Below are positions 42,739 to 51,718 of a stretch of 61,250 nucleotides of DNA, piece by piece. Source of the DNA: Clostridiales bacterium (GTDB taxonomy: Bacteria > Bacillota > Clostridia > Christensenellales > Aristaeellaceae); contig SVGN01000012.1 in the NCBI GenBank assembly GCA_015056315.1, positions 1-61,250 on the forward strand. The letters run 5' to 3'. Within the stretch, counting starts at the first letter, position 1, and the number at the start of each line of letters is the position of its first letter. The notes below the pieces were generated by a model. It was not told the DNA's origin. It searched no databases and worked only from the letters and a program-made list of their open reading frames with translations. Both the position numbers and the translations under genes were made by a program.

Positions 42739-42825
42739 GTATACAGGTTCCGCAAGAAATGATAATACAGCCGGGAAAGATCGTTGTAGAATGGAGCTGT
42801 GATCAAGGAGGAAGGACGGTGGCCA

Positions 42826-43716
42826 ATGAACAATCTGCAACTGATCAAGAAGGTGCTGCATCACATCGATGAACACCTCGGCGAAGAGCTGACCTACGAA
42901 AGCCTGGCCGGAGCGTTCGGGTATTCCGCATTCCACTTCCACAAGCTGTTTTCTTCGGTGACCGAAATGAGCGTGACCGAATACATCCGCAAGCGCCGCC
43001 TTACGATGGCCCACCACAGGCTGTGCCATACGGCAGAGACCGTTGCGGGCATCTGCTACGATGTGGGCTTTGGCAGCATCCAGACCTTCAACCGGGCCTT
43101 CAAGGATACCTTTGGCATGCAGCCGCTCGTGGCCCGGGAGAAAAAAGCAAGCATCACCTACCGCAGTGTGGAGGAGATCATCGAAGGGTATGGTAAGCGT
43201 GTGCAGGTGGAAGGTGATTTTGCCATCGAACCCAGATTTGTCAAAAGGGAAGCCTTCGTCATCGGCGGCTACCGCAGGCATACGAAGGATGGCTTCCAGG
43301 TGATCGGCGAGGCCTGGCACATGCTCAAAAGCAACATGGATGCCATTGCAAGAAAGAACGAACACACCATGTACGGCTTTGAGGATTACTCGGAGGATTT
43401 CTGCCCCGACCCGCTGGCGTTCTACTATATGGCCGGTGTGGAGGTGGAACCGGATGCCCGGCTGCTGCCGGGTATGGAGCGTAAGATCGTTCCGGAGGCA
43501 GAATATGCGGTCTTTACGGTAAACGGCAACAACGCAAACGGTGAGATCGGCAGGGCTTTCCACTACATCTACTTTGTCTGGCTGCCCCGCTCCGAATACT
43601 GCATCGACGAGAACGCCTTGCTGGATTTTGAGTACTACGACGAGCGCTGGGATTGCCAGTTGGGCACAGCCCAGATGGATATCTATGTTCCCGTTCAAAG
43701 AATACAGGAGCTGTGA
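42826..43716 (+). CDS. AraC-family regulator with GyrI-like effector domain
   Basis: AAGGAGG lies before ATG 42826 (296 residues). The N-terminal 100 residues are a double helix-turn-helix of the AraC/Rob type (LTYESLAGAFGYSAFHFHKL and ETVAGICYDVGFGSIQTFNR). The C-terminal half (FVIGGYRRHTKDGFQVIGEA to AEYAVFTVNG) is a GyrI-like/BmrR effector-binding domain that senses bulky, often cationic, small molecules. Such proteins activate drug-efflux or detoxification genes. Its target is not evident; the MATE exporter or the acetyltransferase pair are candidates nearby but not adjacent. It converges with the esterase gene. Confidence 0.9.
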   Translation: MNNLQLIKKVLHHIDEHLGEELTYESLAGAFGYSAFHFHKLFSSVTEMSVTEYIRKRRLTMAHHRLCHTAETVAGICYDVGFGSIQTFNRAFKDTFGMQPLVAREKKASITYRSVEEIIEGYGKRVQVEGDFAIEPRFVKREAFVIGGYRRHTKDGFQVIGEAWHMLKSNMDAIARKNEHTMYGFEDYSEDFCPDPLAFYYMAGVEVEPDARLLPGMERKIVPEAEYAVFTVNGNNANGEIGRAFHYIYFVWLPRSEYCIDENALLDFEYYDERWDCQLGTAQMDIYVPVQRIQEL

Positions 43717-43737
43717 TCCCCGCCTTACGGCAAAACA

Positions 43738-43781
43738 AAAGCACACTGCCCCGCTCATTAGCGGCAGGGCAGTGTGCTTTT
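43738..43781. terminator. Convergent terminator
   Basis: AAAGCACACTGCCC pairs with GGGCAGTGTGCTTT around a 15-base loop, with T-runs both ways. It lies between the AraC gene (+) and the esterase gene (-). Confidence 0.85.
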
Positions 43782-43785
43782 CCGT

Positions 43786-44847
43786 TTACCATCCCATCAG
43801 CTGGCGGATCTCCTCCGTCAGCTGCTTGGCGGCCTTGTCGTGGGTCACGATGGAGGGGTGCCAATCTGCGGCATAGCCATCCTCTGCCAGCTGTACCGGG
43901 AAGCGCATACAGGCGATGTTGCCGTCGCCGGTCTGGGCGGTGTATTCGGCGGCGGCCTTCTCCACAAAGGGGTACAGCCGGTCGCCCATCATGCCCAGCA
44001 CGCACAGCAGCTTGGCGGAGGGGTTGTGAGCACGCACCGTTTTCAGGAATTCTGTGTAGTTCTGCTGATAATCCAGCTGGCGATCCTCATGGTCGAGGCA
44101 GTAGGAATCGTCGTTGGTGCCCAGGTTGATCACGATCAACTCCGGCTCGTAGCCAAAATGCCAGGCCACCTCCTGGGGCTGCATGCCCAGATAGCTGCCG
44201 TAGGAGAAGCCCAGCTTGTCGTAATAGCGGGGCAGGATCTGCGGCACCTTTTCCTCCGCCGTGGCGGTGTAGCCGGAAATGATGCCGTAGCCGCTGAGGG
44301 AGACCAGGCTGTAGTCCGCATCCAGCGCCATGGCGGTCTTGTAGGCGTAGGCCTTGGTGGTATCCTCGGTGGCGGTAACAAAGTTGTGCTCGCCGTTCAG
44401 GTCGTCGGTGCCGTAGCCGCAGGTGATGGAATCGCCCACCACCTCGATGCGGCGGGCCTTGGCTGCCGCAGGCTGCAGGCCGCCCTCCGTATCGGCATAG
44501 ATCATCTTGATGGCGCAGGTGGACATGGCGCTCTCGCTCAGCTTGAGGATGCGCACCTCCACCGGCTTGGCGGTCTCGGAGGCGAATACCTCGTATTCCT
44601 TCTCGGGAGCATCCACCATATCCTCCACCACACGGGTGCCGTTCACCTCAATGGCGATGCGGGCACGGTCGTTGACCTTCTCCGGGTCGGCGGCGGTGCT
44701 GTCGCCTGCAATGACCACCTTGCAGCGCTTGCCGGTAAAGGTGAAGGCGGCGCCGGAGGCAGAAAAGGCCAGCCACAGGGTATCGTTGAGGAGATGGGTG
44801 CGGCCCAGAGGCTTCAGGTTTTTGTAGGAGGGAATAAACATCTTCAT
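43786..44847 (-). CDS. CE2-like carbohydrate esterase (SGNH catalytic domain plus jelly-roll domain)
   Basis: The 353 residues have a jelly-roll domain first (residues 1-128), followed by an SGNH esterase: EVVGDSITCGYG (Ser-140), VINLGTNDDSY and DWHPS (catalytic His). This order matches family 2 carbohydrate esterases, which remove acetyl groups from xylan, mannan or manno-oligosaccharides. No signal peptide is present, so it probably acts on imported acetylated sugars. Its GH3 glycosidase and sugar-importer neighbours in the wider window fit use of plant or mucin oligosaccharides. Confidence 0.88.
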   Translation of the reverse strand: MKMFIPSYKNLKPLGRTHLLNDTLWLAFSASGAAFTFTGKRCKVVIAGDSTAADPEKVNDRARIAIEVNGTRVVEDMVDAPEKEYEVFASETAKPVEVRILKLSESAMSTCAIKMIYADTEGGLQPAAAKARRIEVVGDSITCGYGTDDLNGEHNFVTATEDTTKAYAYKTAMALDADYSLVSLSGYGIISGYTATAEEKVPQILPRYYDKLGFSYGSYLGMQPQEVAWHFGYEPELIVINLGTNDDSYCLDHEDRQLDYQQNYTEFLKTVRAHNPSAKLLCVLGMMGDRLYPFVEKAAAEYTAQTGDGNIACMRFPVQLAEDGYAADWHPSIVTHDKAAKQLTEEIRQLMGW

Positions 44848-44898
44848 GGCGGTAGGCTCCGTTTCTTGCTGTATTCAAAAGGGGTATCTGTCGCTCCC

Positions 44899-44928
44899 AT
44901 CATAGCACAAACCAAGCCCTCGGCACAA
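44899..44928 (-). promoter_or_regulatory. Promoter of the CE2-like gene
   Basis: On the minus strand TTGTGC (44928-44923), 18 bp, TATGAT (44904-44899), 51 bases before the start codon. Confidence 0.45.
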
Positions 44929-44944
44929 TAGCCGCCCGGCAGCT

Positions 44945-44973
44945 TTCGACATCTCCCGCAGCCGGTTTCGACG
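44945..44973. promoter_or_regulatory. Two Spo0A-box-like sites upstream of spoIIGA
   Basis: TTCGACA (44945-44951) is the exact reverse complement of the 0A box TGTCGAA, and TTCGACG (44967-44973) differs from it at one base. They are 22 bp apart, about two helical turns, and lie 49-77 bases before spoIIGA. In Bacillus the spoIIG operon is activated by Spo0A. This role is inferred from position and match. Confidence 0.45.
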
Positions 44974-45021
44974 CCTCATTTCCGGCAGATGCCCTACTGG
45001 TGGCATCATCCACAGGGAGGC

Positions 45022-45786
45022 ATGCGCGTGCTGAACGGGGAGGCTTTTTTCTTTGGAAATGTACTTCTGTCGGGCTGTGTGCTGCCGCTGGGCGGCAAGC
45101 TGGCGGGGGTCTCGCCGCCGGATGGGCGCAGGCTGGCAGCGGCAGCGTGTATGGCAGGCGCTCTTTCGGTTGCGGGGCTGTGGCTGCCATTGCTTGGCCC
45201 GCTGAGCCTGCCGGTCTGTGTATGGCTGGCCTACCGGGCGCAGGGACGTGCGGCGGTGCGCCGCTGCACCCTCACCACCCTCTGCGCCTCGCTGATGACC
45301 GGAGGCGCAGCCACCGCACTGGCCGCCCGGGACGTTGCGCCCTGGGCATGCGTAGGCGGAAGCCTTGCGCTGGAGGGTGCCTTTTATCTGCTGGTCAAGC
45401 TGCTGCCCTGCGTTATGAAGGAGGTGCGGCAGGTGGAGCTGATGGTGGGGGATCGGCGCATCATGCTGCCCGCTATGGTAGATAGCGGCAACCTGATGCG
45501 GGATCCCGTCACCTCGCTGCCGGTGCTGGTCATCCCCCTGCGGGCAGCGCATGCCCTCTACCCGGAGGCCGCCGCCATCGATCCCCTGCGGGCGCTGCCT
45601 GCAGGCTTCCGGCTGCTGCATGTGCGCACGGCGGCAGGCAGCGGGCTGCTGCCCATGTTTCGTCCGGATCGCTGCTGGCTGTATCTGGATGGGCGGCGGC
45701 AGGAGGCACGGCTGCTGGCGGCGGTGGCCGGGCAGGAATACCGGGGCGCGCAGGCGCTGGTGCCCCTCAGCGCCATACGGGAATAG
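45022..45786 (+). CDS. spoIIGA: Sigma-E processing peptidase SpoIIGA
   Basis: The N-terminal half has four to five membrane segments ([19 protein letters not shown] onward), and the C-terminal half carries the aspartic-protease motif [11 protein letters not shown] with Asp at residue 154. That is the layout of SpoIIGA, which cuts the pro-sequence off sigma-E in the mother cell. The adjacent sigE gene 14 bases downstream supports this. At 254 residues it is shorter than the Bacillus protein (about 309). GGGAGG is 7 bases from GTG 45028 and only 1 from ATG 45022, so GTG may be the true start. Sequence identity is low but the pair order is decisive. Confidence 0.85.
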   Translation: MRVLNGEAFFFGNVLLSGCVLPLGGKLAGVSPPDGRRLAAAACMAGALSVAGLWLPLLGPLSLPVCVWLAYRAQGRAAVRRCTLTTLCASLMTGGAATALAARDVAPWACVGGSLALEGAFYLLVKLLPCVMKEVRQVELMVGDRRIMLPAMVDSGNLMRDPVTSLPVLVIPLRAAHALYPEAAAIDPLRALPAGFRLLHVRTAAGSGLLPMFRPDRCWLYLDGRRQEARLLAAVAGQEYRGAQALVPLSAIRE

Positions 45787-45800
45787 AAAGGAGCGTATTT

Positions 45801-46514
45801 ATGCAGCATTCATCCGGCTCTTTGCAGCTTTCGTTTCAGCGGCTTCTGGCAAGGTTGTTCCCTCAGGAGGTCTTCTACATCGGCGGCCCGGATCCCCTGC
45901 CGCCGCCCCTCAGCCCGGAGGAGGAACGGGAGATGACCCTCCGCCTCAAGCAGAACGATGAGCAGGCCCGGGCGGTGCTCATCGAGCATAACCTACGGCT
46001 GGTGGTGTTCATTGCCCGCCGTTTCGAGAACACCGGCATCCCCTTGGAGGATCTCATCTCCATCGGCACCATCGGGCTCATCAAGGCGGTAGGCACCTTC
46101 GATTGTGCAAAGAAGATCAAGATGGCCACCTACGCCAGCCGGTGCATCGAAAACGAGATCCTCATGTTTCTGCGCAAGACCAGCAAGCTCAAGCTGGAGG
46201 TGAGCCTGGACGAACCCCTCAAAACCGATTGGGACGGCAACGAGCTTCTGCTCAGCGATGTGCTGGGCACCCGACCGGATACGGTCTCCTGCAATCTGGA
46301 TAAGGAGATCGAACGGGATATCCTCCGGGATGCCCTCAGCCACCTGAGCGAGCGGGAGAAGCGCATCATCATGCTGCGCTTTGGTCTGGGCGGGCAGCAG
46401 GAGCGCACCCAGAAGGAGGTGGCCGATCTGCTGGGCATCTCCCAAAGCTACATTTCCCGACTGGAAAAACGCATTCTGGGCAGGCTCCAGACCGAGCTGA
46501 AAAGGATCGGCTGA
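45801..46514 (+). CDS. sigE: Sporulation sigma factor sigma-E (pro-form)
   Basis: The 237 residues match pro-sigma-E. A pro-sequence ends at about [16 protein letters not shown], the SpoIIGA cleavage zone. Region 2 follows ([20 protein letters not shown], then [18 protein letters not shown]) and region 4 ends with a helix-turn-helix ([20 protein letters not shown]). Sigma-E drives early mother-cell genes. AAAGGAG leads to the ATG, and spoIIGA lies 14 bases upstream. The common downstream neighbour sigG is absent; murG is next, behind its own promoter. This pair indicates that the organism carries at least part of the endospore programme. Confidence 0.95.
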   Translation: MQHSSGSLQLSFQRLLARLFPQEVFYIGGPDPLPPPLSPEEEREMTLRLKQNDEQARAVLIEHNLRLVVFIARRFENTGIPLEDLISIGTIGLIKAVGTFDCAKKIKMATYASRCIENEILMFLRKTSKLKLEVSLDEPLKTDWDGNELLLSDVLGTRPDTVSCNLDKEIERDILRDALSHLSEREKRIIMLRFGLGGQQERTQKEVADLLGISQSYISRLEKRILGRLQTELKRIG

Positions 46515-46538
46515 GCCTGTACAGAACCTGTCCGGCTG

Positions 46539-46547
46539 TGGTATACT
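46539..46547 (+). promoter_or_regulatory. Extended -10 promoter of murG
   Basis: TGGTATACT is an extended -10 with no good -35, 54 bases before the start codon. Confidence 0.45.
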
Positions 46548-46601
46548 ACCCATGCAATGCAGCCGGGCGCAGAGCTGGGCTGCCAACGGGAGGTACACAC
46601 C

Positions 46602-47672
46602 ATGAGCAAAAAGATCGTTCTGACGGGCGGCGGCACCGCCGGTCATGTTACGCCCCACCTGAGCCTGATCCCCAGGCTGAAGGAGCTGGGCTATGAGATC
46701 CACTACATCGGCACGGAAAACGGCATCGAGCACCAGATGATCGCCCAGATCCCGGGCATCACCTACCACTCGGTAAAGAGCGGTAAGCTGCGCCGTTATT
46801 TCAGCCTGCAAAACTTCATCGACCCCTTCAAGGTGCTCTGGGGCGCTTTCCAGTCCATCGGCCTGATGCGCAAGCTGAAGCCGGATGTGTGCTTCTCCAA
46901 GGGCGGCTTCGTCAGCGTGCCGGTGGTCATCGGTGCATGGCTGTGCCATGTGCCTGCGGTCTGCCACGAGAGCGACCTGACCCCCGGTCTGGCCAACCGT
47001 ATCTGCGCCAAGTTTGCCACCAAGGTGGCCACCACCTTCCCCGAGTGTGCCGAAGCACTGGGCGAGAAGGGCGTGAATACCGGCACTCCGCTGCGCCCCG
47101 AGCTGTTCCGGGGCAGCCGTGCAGCCGGTCTGGCCATGGCGGGGTTCGATGGCACCAAGCCTGTATTGCTGATGACCGGCGGCAGCCTGGGTGCCCAGAG
47201 CGTAAACAAGTGCCTGCGGGAAGCCCTGCCTGCTTTGCTGCCCGAGATGGATGTGCTTCACCTCTGCGGCAAGGGCAACCTGGATGAGAGACTTCTGAAC
47301 ACCGAGGGCTATTGCCAGCTGGAGTTCCTCTCCGCTGAAATGCCCGATGCCCTGGCCGTGGCCGATCTGGTGCTGAGCCGCGCGGGCAGCAACACCCTCA
47401 GCGAGCTGCTGGCGCTGCACAAGCCCATGCTGCTGGTGCCCTATCCGCTGGGCGCGAGCCGCGGCGACCAGATCCAGAATGCCAAAAGCTACGAAAAGCA
47501 GGGTCTTGCCCGTGTGCTCATGCAGGAGGATATGACCCCCGAGACCATGACTGCCGCCCTCAAGGCGCTGCTCAGCGAGCGCGAAGCCCTGGCGGAGACC
47601 CTCAAGGCCTACCCCGTGCAGGATGGCACCGAGCCCGTGCTGGAGCTGATCCAGAAAGCGGTAAAAGCATAA
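46602..47672 (+). CDS. murG: MurG: lipid II-forming N-acetylglucosaminyltransferase
   Basis: The 356 residues show both MurG halves: the first Gly loop VLTGGGTAGHVTPHL, the lipid I site HESDLTPGLANR, and the UDP-GlcNAc half LLMTGGSLGAQSVN with SRAGSNTLSELLAL. The enzyme adds GlcNAc to lipid I at the inner membrane face, the last cytoplasmic step of peptidoglycan precursor synthesis. GGGAGG precedes ATG 46602. It is normally in the division cell-wall cluster; here it stands alone behind sigE with its own promoter and terminator, so it could be a second copy used in sporulation or simply relocated. Confidence 0.93.
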   Translation: MSKKIVLTGGGTAGHVTPHLSLIPRLKELGYEIHYIGTENGIEHQMIAQIPGITYHSVKSGKLRRYFSLQNFIDPFKVLWGAFQSIGLMRKLKPDVCFSKGGFVSVPVVIGAWLCHVPAVCHESDLTPGLANRICAKFATKVATTFPECAEALGEKGVNTGTPLRPELFRGSRAAGLAMAGFDGTKPVLLMTGGSLGAQSVNKCLREALPALLPEMDVLHLCGKGNLDERLLNTEGYCQLEFLSAEMPDALAVADLVLSRAGSNTLSELLALHKPMLLVPYPLGASRGDQIQNAKSYEKQGLARVLMQEDMTPETMTAALKALLSEREALAETLKAYPVQDGTEPVLELIQKAVKA

Positions 47673-47737
47673 CCAGCAATTGCAAAACTGAAAACCCGCC
47701 GGTCTGCCCACAATAGCAGCAGCCGGAGCAAAAAAAA

Positions 47738-47777
47738 CGGCTGCCGGAGCGTGAACAAACGCCTCCGGCAGCCTTTG
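47738..47777 (+). terminator. Terminator after murG
   Basis: GGCTGCCGGAG pairs with CTCCGGCAGCC and TTT follows. Confidence 0.75.
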
Positions 47778-47808
47778 CATTGCTCCTTTTTGGAAAGGAT
47801 GGGGAACC

Positions 47809-49191
47809 ATGAGAAAGCTATTGGCCATCATCATTGCTGCCGGGCTGCTGTTGGCGCTTTCGGTGATCTTTGCCGCCGCAGAAGATGGGGCAGCACCCGC
47901 AGGGGAGAAGGCCCCGGCAGCGCCGGAGACCACCGCGCCTGCAAACAGCGCTGCCAAAGAGGGCGGGCAGGTGTATTACCTCAACTTCAAGCCGGAGCAA
48001 TCGGTCCAGTGGGAGCAGCTCGCCAAACGCTACACCCAGCAGACCGGCGTGCCCGTTACCGTAATGACCGCCGCTGCCGACACCTACGAGGATACCCTGC
48101 GCTCCGAGATGGAAAAGCGGCAGATGCCCACCCTGTTTCAGGTCAACGGCCCGGTGGGGCTGCGCACCTGGCGGGACTACTGCCTGGATCTGAGCGGCAC
48201 GGCATTGGTCAAGCATTTGAAAAGCGATGAGTTCGCCCTCCGGGAGAATGGGCAGGTGCTGGGCGTGGCCTATGCCATTGAGACCTACGGCCTCATCTAC
48301 CGGCGGGATCTTTTGGAGAAATACTGTGCTCTGCCGGATGCGGTCATCCGCCAGCCGGAGGAGATCAACAGCTTTGCCGTGCTGAAGGCTGTGGCGGAGG
48401 ATATCCAGAAGCGCAGGCAGGAGCTGGGGGTGGAGGGGGCCTTCACCTCAGCGGGCATGGATGCCAGCTCCGATTGGCGCTTCAAGACCCACATGGCCAA
48501 CCTGCCCATCTACTACGAGTACCGCGCCGGCAATGTGAATGTGAGCGATGCCATCCAGGGCACCTATCTGGACGGTATGCGCAGCCTGTGGGATCTGTAC
48601 CTGCAAAACGCCACCTGTGCGCCCACCCTCATCGGTGCCAGGACCAACGAGGATGCGCTGGCGGAGTTCGCGCTGGGCGAGGCGGTGTTTTACCAGAACG
48701 GTACCTGGGCATACGACGGCCTGATCGAAGCCGGGCTGACGGATGAGCAGCTGGGCATGCTGCCCATTTACATCGATGCCCCCGGCGAGGAGGAGCAGGG
48801 CCTGTGCACCGGCTCCGAAAACTACTGGTGCGTGAACCGGAAGGCTTCCGAAGCGGATATCAGCGCCACCATCGCCTTTCTGGAGTGGTGCATCACCAGT
48901 GATGAGGGCAGGCAGGCGCTGGCGCACGAGATGGGCTTTGTAACGCCCTTTGATACCTTCGGCGATGCCTATACCGCCGATAACCCCCTCCAGCGGGCGG
49001 CCAACGAGTATCTGGCCATGGGCAGAACACCGGTCGCCTGGAGCTTTACCACCATCCCCTCCGAGACGTGGAAGAACAACGTGGGTGATGCGCTGCTGGA
49101 GTATGCCCAGGGCACCGGCAGCTGGGAGCAGGTGCGCACCGCTTTTGTGGATGGCTGGGCGGAGGAATACCGGGCAGCCAACGGCAGGTGA
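47809..49191 (+). CDS. Carbohydrate ABC transporter solute-binding protein
   Basis: A signal peptide (residues 1-24, no lipobox Cys seen) and a low-complexity Ala/Pro linker precede a family-1 type binding protein: EQSVQWEQLAKRYTQQTGVP, then MPTLFQVNGP, GVAYAIETYGLIYRRD and FALGEAVFYQNGTWAYDGL, the last being a hallmark of sugar-binding receptors. It captures oligosaccharides outside the cell and delivers them to the two permeases downstream. A hairpin terminator after it probably sets higher receptor than permease levels. No ATPase gene follows; a shared MsmK/UgpC-type ATPase elsewhere is likely. Confidence 0.9.
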   Translation: MRKLLAIIIAAGLLLALSVIFAAAEDGAAPAGEKAPAAPETTAPANSAAKEGGQVYYLNFKPEQSVQWEQLAKRYTQQTGVPVTVMTAAADTYEDTLRSEMEKRQMPTLFQVNGPVGLRTWRDYCLDLSGTALVKHLKSDEFALRENGQVLGVAYAIETYGLIYRRDLLEKYCALPDAVIRQPEEINSFAVLKAVAEDIQKRRQELGVEGAFTSAGMDASSDWRFKTHMANLPIYYEYRAGNVNVSDAIQGTYLDGMRSLWDLYLQNATCAPTLIGARTNEDALAEFALGEAVFYQNGTWAYDGLIEAGLTDEQLGMLPIYIDAPGEEEQGLCTGSENYWCVNRKASEADISATIAFLEWCITSDEGRQALAHEMGFVTPFDTFGDAYTADNPLQRAANEYLAMGRTPVAWSFTTIPSETWKNNVGDALLEYAQGTGSWEQVRTAFVDGWAEEYRAANGR

Positions 49192-49199
49192 TCGGGTAA

Positions 49200-49228
49200 G
49201 GCTGCGGCAGAAACGCCGCAGCTTTTGC
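49200..49228 (+). terminator. Terminator/attenuator between receptor and permease genes
   Basis: GCTGCGGC pairs with GCCGCAGC, then TTTTGC. It would reduce read-through from the receptor gene into the permeases. Confidence 0.65.
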
Positions 49229-49332
49229 TATCCTTCCCCATGCAGGAACGCTTTTCCGCAGACAGGTATGCTTTCTTGCGCATGTGGTCATGCTATAGGG
49301 CGCAGGCATCCCTGCGAAAAGGAGATGGCGGG

Positions 49333-50181
49333 TTGGAACGCTTTATCGGTAAATACTGGCCTGTGTTTGTATTGCCTACGCTGGTTGCGTTTGCGGTCGG
49401 GTTCCTGGCCCCCTTCCTGATGGGGCTGTACCTGTCCTTCTGCGATTTCACCACCCTTTCGGATGCTGTCTTTACAGGCTTTGATAACTATCTGCGCGCC
49501 TTTTCGGATGCCTCCGGGGCATTTCTGCGCTCTTTGGGCTATACGGCGCTGTTTGCCGTCATCAGCACGCTGCTCATTAATGTGTTCGGGCTGGGGGTGG
49601 CGCTGCTGCTGAGCAGGCCCCTGCCCGGGCGGGATGCGTACCGTACAGTGCTGTTCCTGCCCAACCTGATCGGCGGCATCGTGCTGGGGTGGCTGTGGCA
49701 GGTCATCTTCAACGGGCTGCTGGCTCCTTACGGGCTTACGGTGGTCACCAACGAATGGTACGGCTTCTGGGGGCTGGTGCTCATCATGCTGTGGCAGCAG
49801 GCCGGGTATATGATGATCATCTACATCTCCGGCCTTACCACCATCCCCGCAGAGCTGAACGAGGCGGCGGGCATCGACGGCGCATCCCCCTGGCAGACCT
49901 TCTGGCATGTTACCCTGCCCATGCTGCGCCCCTCGGTGACCATCTGCACCTTTCTGACCCTGACCGGCGGCTTCAAGCTCTTCGACCAGAACCTGGCGCT
50001 GACGGGCGGTATGCCCTCGGGCCGGTCGGAGCTTTTGGCGCTGAACATCTATAACACCTTTTACGGCCGCAGCGGCTGGGAGGGGGCAGGGCAGGCCAAG
50101 GCGGTGGTGTTCTGCGCCATTGTGGTAGGCATCGCGCTTTTGCAGCTGCGCCTTACCCAGCAGGGGGAGGTGGAGGCATGA
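49333..50181 (+). CDS. Carbohydrate ABC permease, MalF type
   Basis: GGAG (49321-49324) lies 8 bases before TTG 49333, and the frame upstream of it is not protein-like, so TTG is chosen. The 282 residues have six membrane segments (WPVFVLPTLVAFAVGFLAP and so on). The coupling motif EAAGIDGASPWQTFWHVTLP (EAA-type, residues near 183-202) docks on the ATPase. It pairs with the second permease that overlaps its end by 4 bases. The sugar is not predictable from sequence. Confidence 0.9.
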   Translation: MERFIGKYWPVFVLPTLVAFAVGFLAPFLMGLYLSFCDFTTLSDAVFTGFDNYLRAFSDASGAFLRSLGYTALFAVISTLLINVFGLGVALLLSRPLPGRDAYRTVLFLPNLIGGIVLGWLWQVIFNGLLAPYGLTVVTNEWYGFWGLVLIMLWQQAGYMMIIYISGLTTIPAELNEAAGIDGASPWQTFWHVTLPMLRPSVTICTFLTLTGGFKLFDQNLALTGGMPSGRSELLALNIYNTFYGRSGWEGAGQAKAVVFCAIVVGIALLQLRLTQQGEVEA

Positions 50182-51026
50182 AGGAAAAACGAAAACCGGT
50201 CGGCGCATGGTACCGGCTCATGAGCATCGGCATGGGGCTGTTGTCGCTGGTGTACCTGTACCCGCTGTTTATGGTGCTCATCAACAGCGTAAAGAAAAAG
50301 ATCTACATCAGCCGTATGCCTTTTGCACTGCCTGCGGAGAACACCTTCGCCGGCATGGTCAACTATCAGACCGGCATCCAGCGCACTGATTTTCTGATGG
50401 CCATGCTCTGGAGCGTGGTGATCACCCTTCTGTCGGTGGGGGCCATTCTGCTGTTTACCTCCATGTGCGCCTGGTACCTGCACCGGGTGCGCAACCGGGC
50501 TACACGGCTCCTGTACCGGCTGTTCGTTCTGTCGATGGTTGTGCCCTTCCAGATGGTCATGTTCACGCTGAGCAAGATCGCCAATGTGCTGGGGCTCAAC
50601 ACGCCCGTCGGCATCGTGCCGGTGTATCTGGGTTTTGGGTCGGGGCTGGCGGTGTTTCTGTTTTTCGGCTATATGAAGAGCTGCCCCATTGCCATGGAGG
50701 AATCCGCCATGATCGACGGCGCAAAGCCGCTGCGTGTGTTCTTCTCGGTGGTGCTGCCCATACTGCAGCCCTGCTTTGTTTCGGTGGGCATCCTTCAGGC
50801 CATGTGGATCTGGAACGATTATCTTCTGCCCTATCTGGTGCTGGATCTGAAGCGCTACAAGACCATCCCCATTGCGGTGCAGTACCTGAAGGGCGGCTAC
50901 GGCTCGGTGGATATGGGTGCCATGATGGCCATGCTGGTGCTGGCGATCCTGCCCATTGTGCTGGTGTATCTTTTCTGCCAGAAATACATCGTATCCGGGG
51001 TGATGGCCGGAGCCGTGAAGGGCTGA
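50178..51026 (+). CDS. Carbohydrate ABC permease, MalG type
   Basis: ATG 50178 overlaps the first permease stop (ATGA). The 282 residues have six membrane segments and the second EAA-type loop (EESAMIDGAKPLRVFFSVVLP). Residues about 20-45 (GLLSLVYLYPLFMVLINSVK) are typical MalG starts. With MalF it forms the channel. A terminator at 51059-51102 ends the unit. Confidence 0.9.
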   Translation: MKEKRKPVGAWYRLMSIGMGLLSLVYLYPLFMVLINSVKKKIYISRMPFALPAENTFAGMVNYQTGIQRTDFLMAMLWSVVITLLSVGAILLFTSMCAWYLHRVRNRATRLLYRLFVLSMVVPFQMVMFTLSKIANVLGLNTPVGIVPVYLGFGSGLAVFLFFGYMKSCPIAMEESAMIDGAKPLRVFFSVVLPILQPCFVSVGILQAMWIWNDYLLPYLVLDLKRYKTIPIAVQYLKGGYGSVDMGAMMAMLVLAILPIVLVYLFCQKYIVSGVMAGAVKG

Positions 51027-51058
51027 GGACGATCTTTGTAAAAAGTGAAAAACAAATT

Positions 51059-51102
51059 GGCAGCGGGTGCGGGCGCTTCTTTGGGCGCAAACGCCCGCTG
51101 CC
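51059..51102 (+). terminator. Terminator of the sugar importer
   Basis: GGCAGCGGG pairs with CCCGCTGCC, then ATTTGCTT. Confidence 0.65.
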
Positions 51103-51140
51103 ATTTGCTTAACACCCACAGCCCAGAACATAGCGAAAAC

Positions 51141-51169
51141 TTGCAACGGCGAACGCTTTACGCTATACT
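51141..51169 (+). promoter_or_regulatory. Promoter of the Lrp-aminotransferase operon
   Basis: TTGCAA (51141-51146), 17 bp, TATACT (51164-51169), 57 bases before the start codon. Confidence 0.7.
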
Positions 51170-51226
51170 ACTTCTGTTGTGAAAGACTTTGGCGTTTTGA
51201 AACGTTATCATTAAGGAGTTGAGCGT

Positions 51227-51718
51227 ATGCAGAATTTGCAGATCGAACTGTTGCAGATCTTGAAGGAGGATTGCCGCCTGCCGCTGGAGCAGCTGGCCAC
51301 CATGACCGGCACCACCCTGGAGGAGGTAGCCGCCGCCATTGCCGATATGGAGAAGAAGGGCATCATTCTGCGTTATTCTCCCGTCATCAACTGGGATAAG
51401 GTAGCCCGCGAGCGCGTGGAGGCCATGATCGAGGTGCGTGTTACGCCCCAGCGGGATCAGGGCTTCGATGCCATTGCCGAGCGCATTTACCGGTTCGACG
51501 AGGTAAAGTCTGTCTACCTGATGAGCGGCGCTTACGACCTGCTTCTGCTGGTGGAGGCCCCCACCCTCAAGGAGCTGGCCTTCTTTGTAAGCACCAAACT
51601 GAGCACGCTGGAGACCGTTACCGGCACTGCCACCCATTTTGTGCTCAAGCGCTACAAGAGCGATGGCATCGTTTTTGAAGACGGCAAGGAAGACAAAAGG
51701 CTGGTGGTGATGGCGTGA
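51227..51718 (+). CDS. Lrp/AsnC-family regulator
   Basis: AAGGAG precedes ATG 51227. The 163 residues have an N-terminal winged helix (LQILKEDCRLPLEQLATMTG, then TLEEVAAAIADMEKKGIILR) and a RAM-type ligand-binding domain (VEAMIEVRVTPQRDQGFDAI, VYLMSGAYDLLLLVE). Such proteins sense amino acids as octamers. Its stop overlaps the GTG start of an aminotransferase gene by 4 bases, a common pairing in Firmicutes. It probably controls this operon. Confidence 0.9.
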   Translation: MQNLQIELLQILKEDCRLPLEQLATMTGTTLEEVAAAIADMEKKGIILRYSPVINWDKVARERVEAMIEVRVTPQRDQGFDAIAERIYRFDEVKSVYLMSGAYDLLLLVEAPTLKELAFFVSTKLSTLETVTGTATHFVLKRYKSDGIVFEDGKEDKRLVVMA

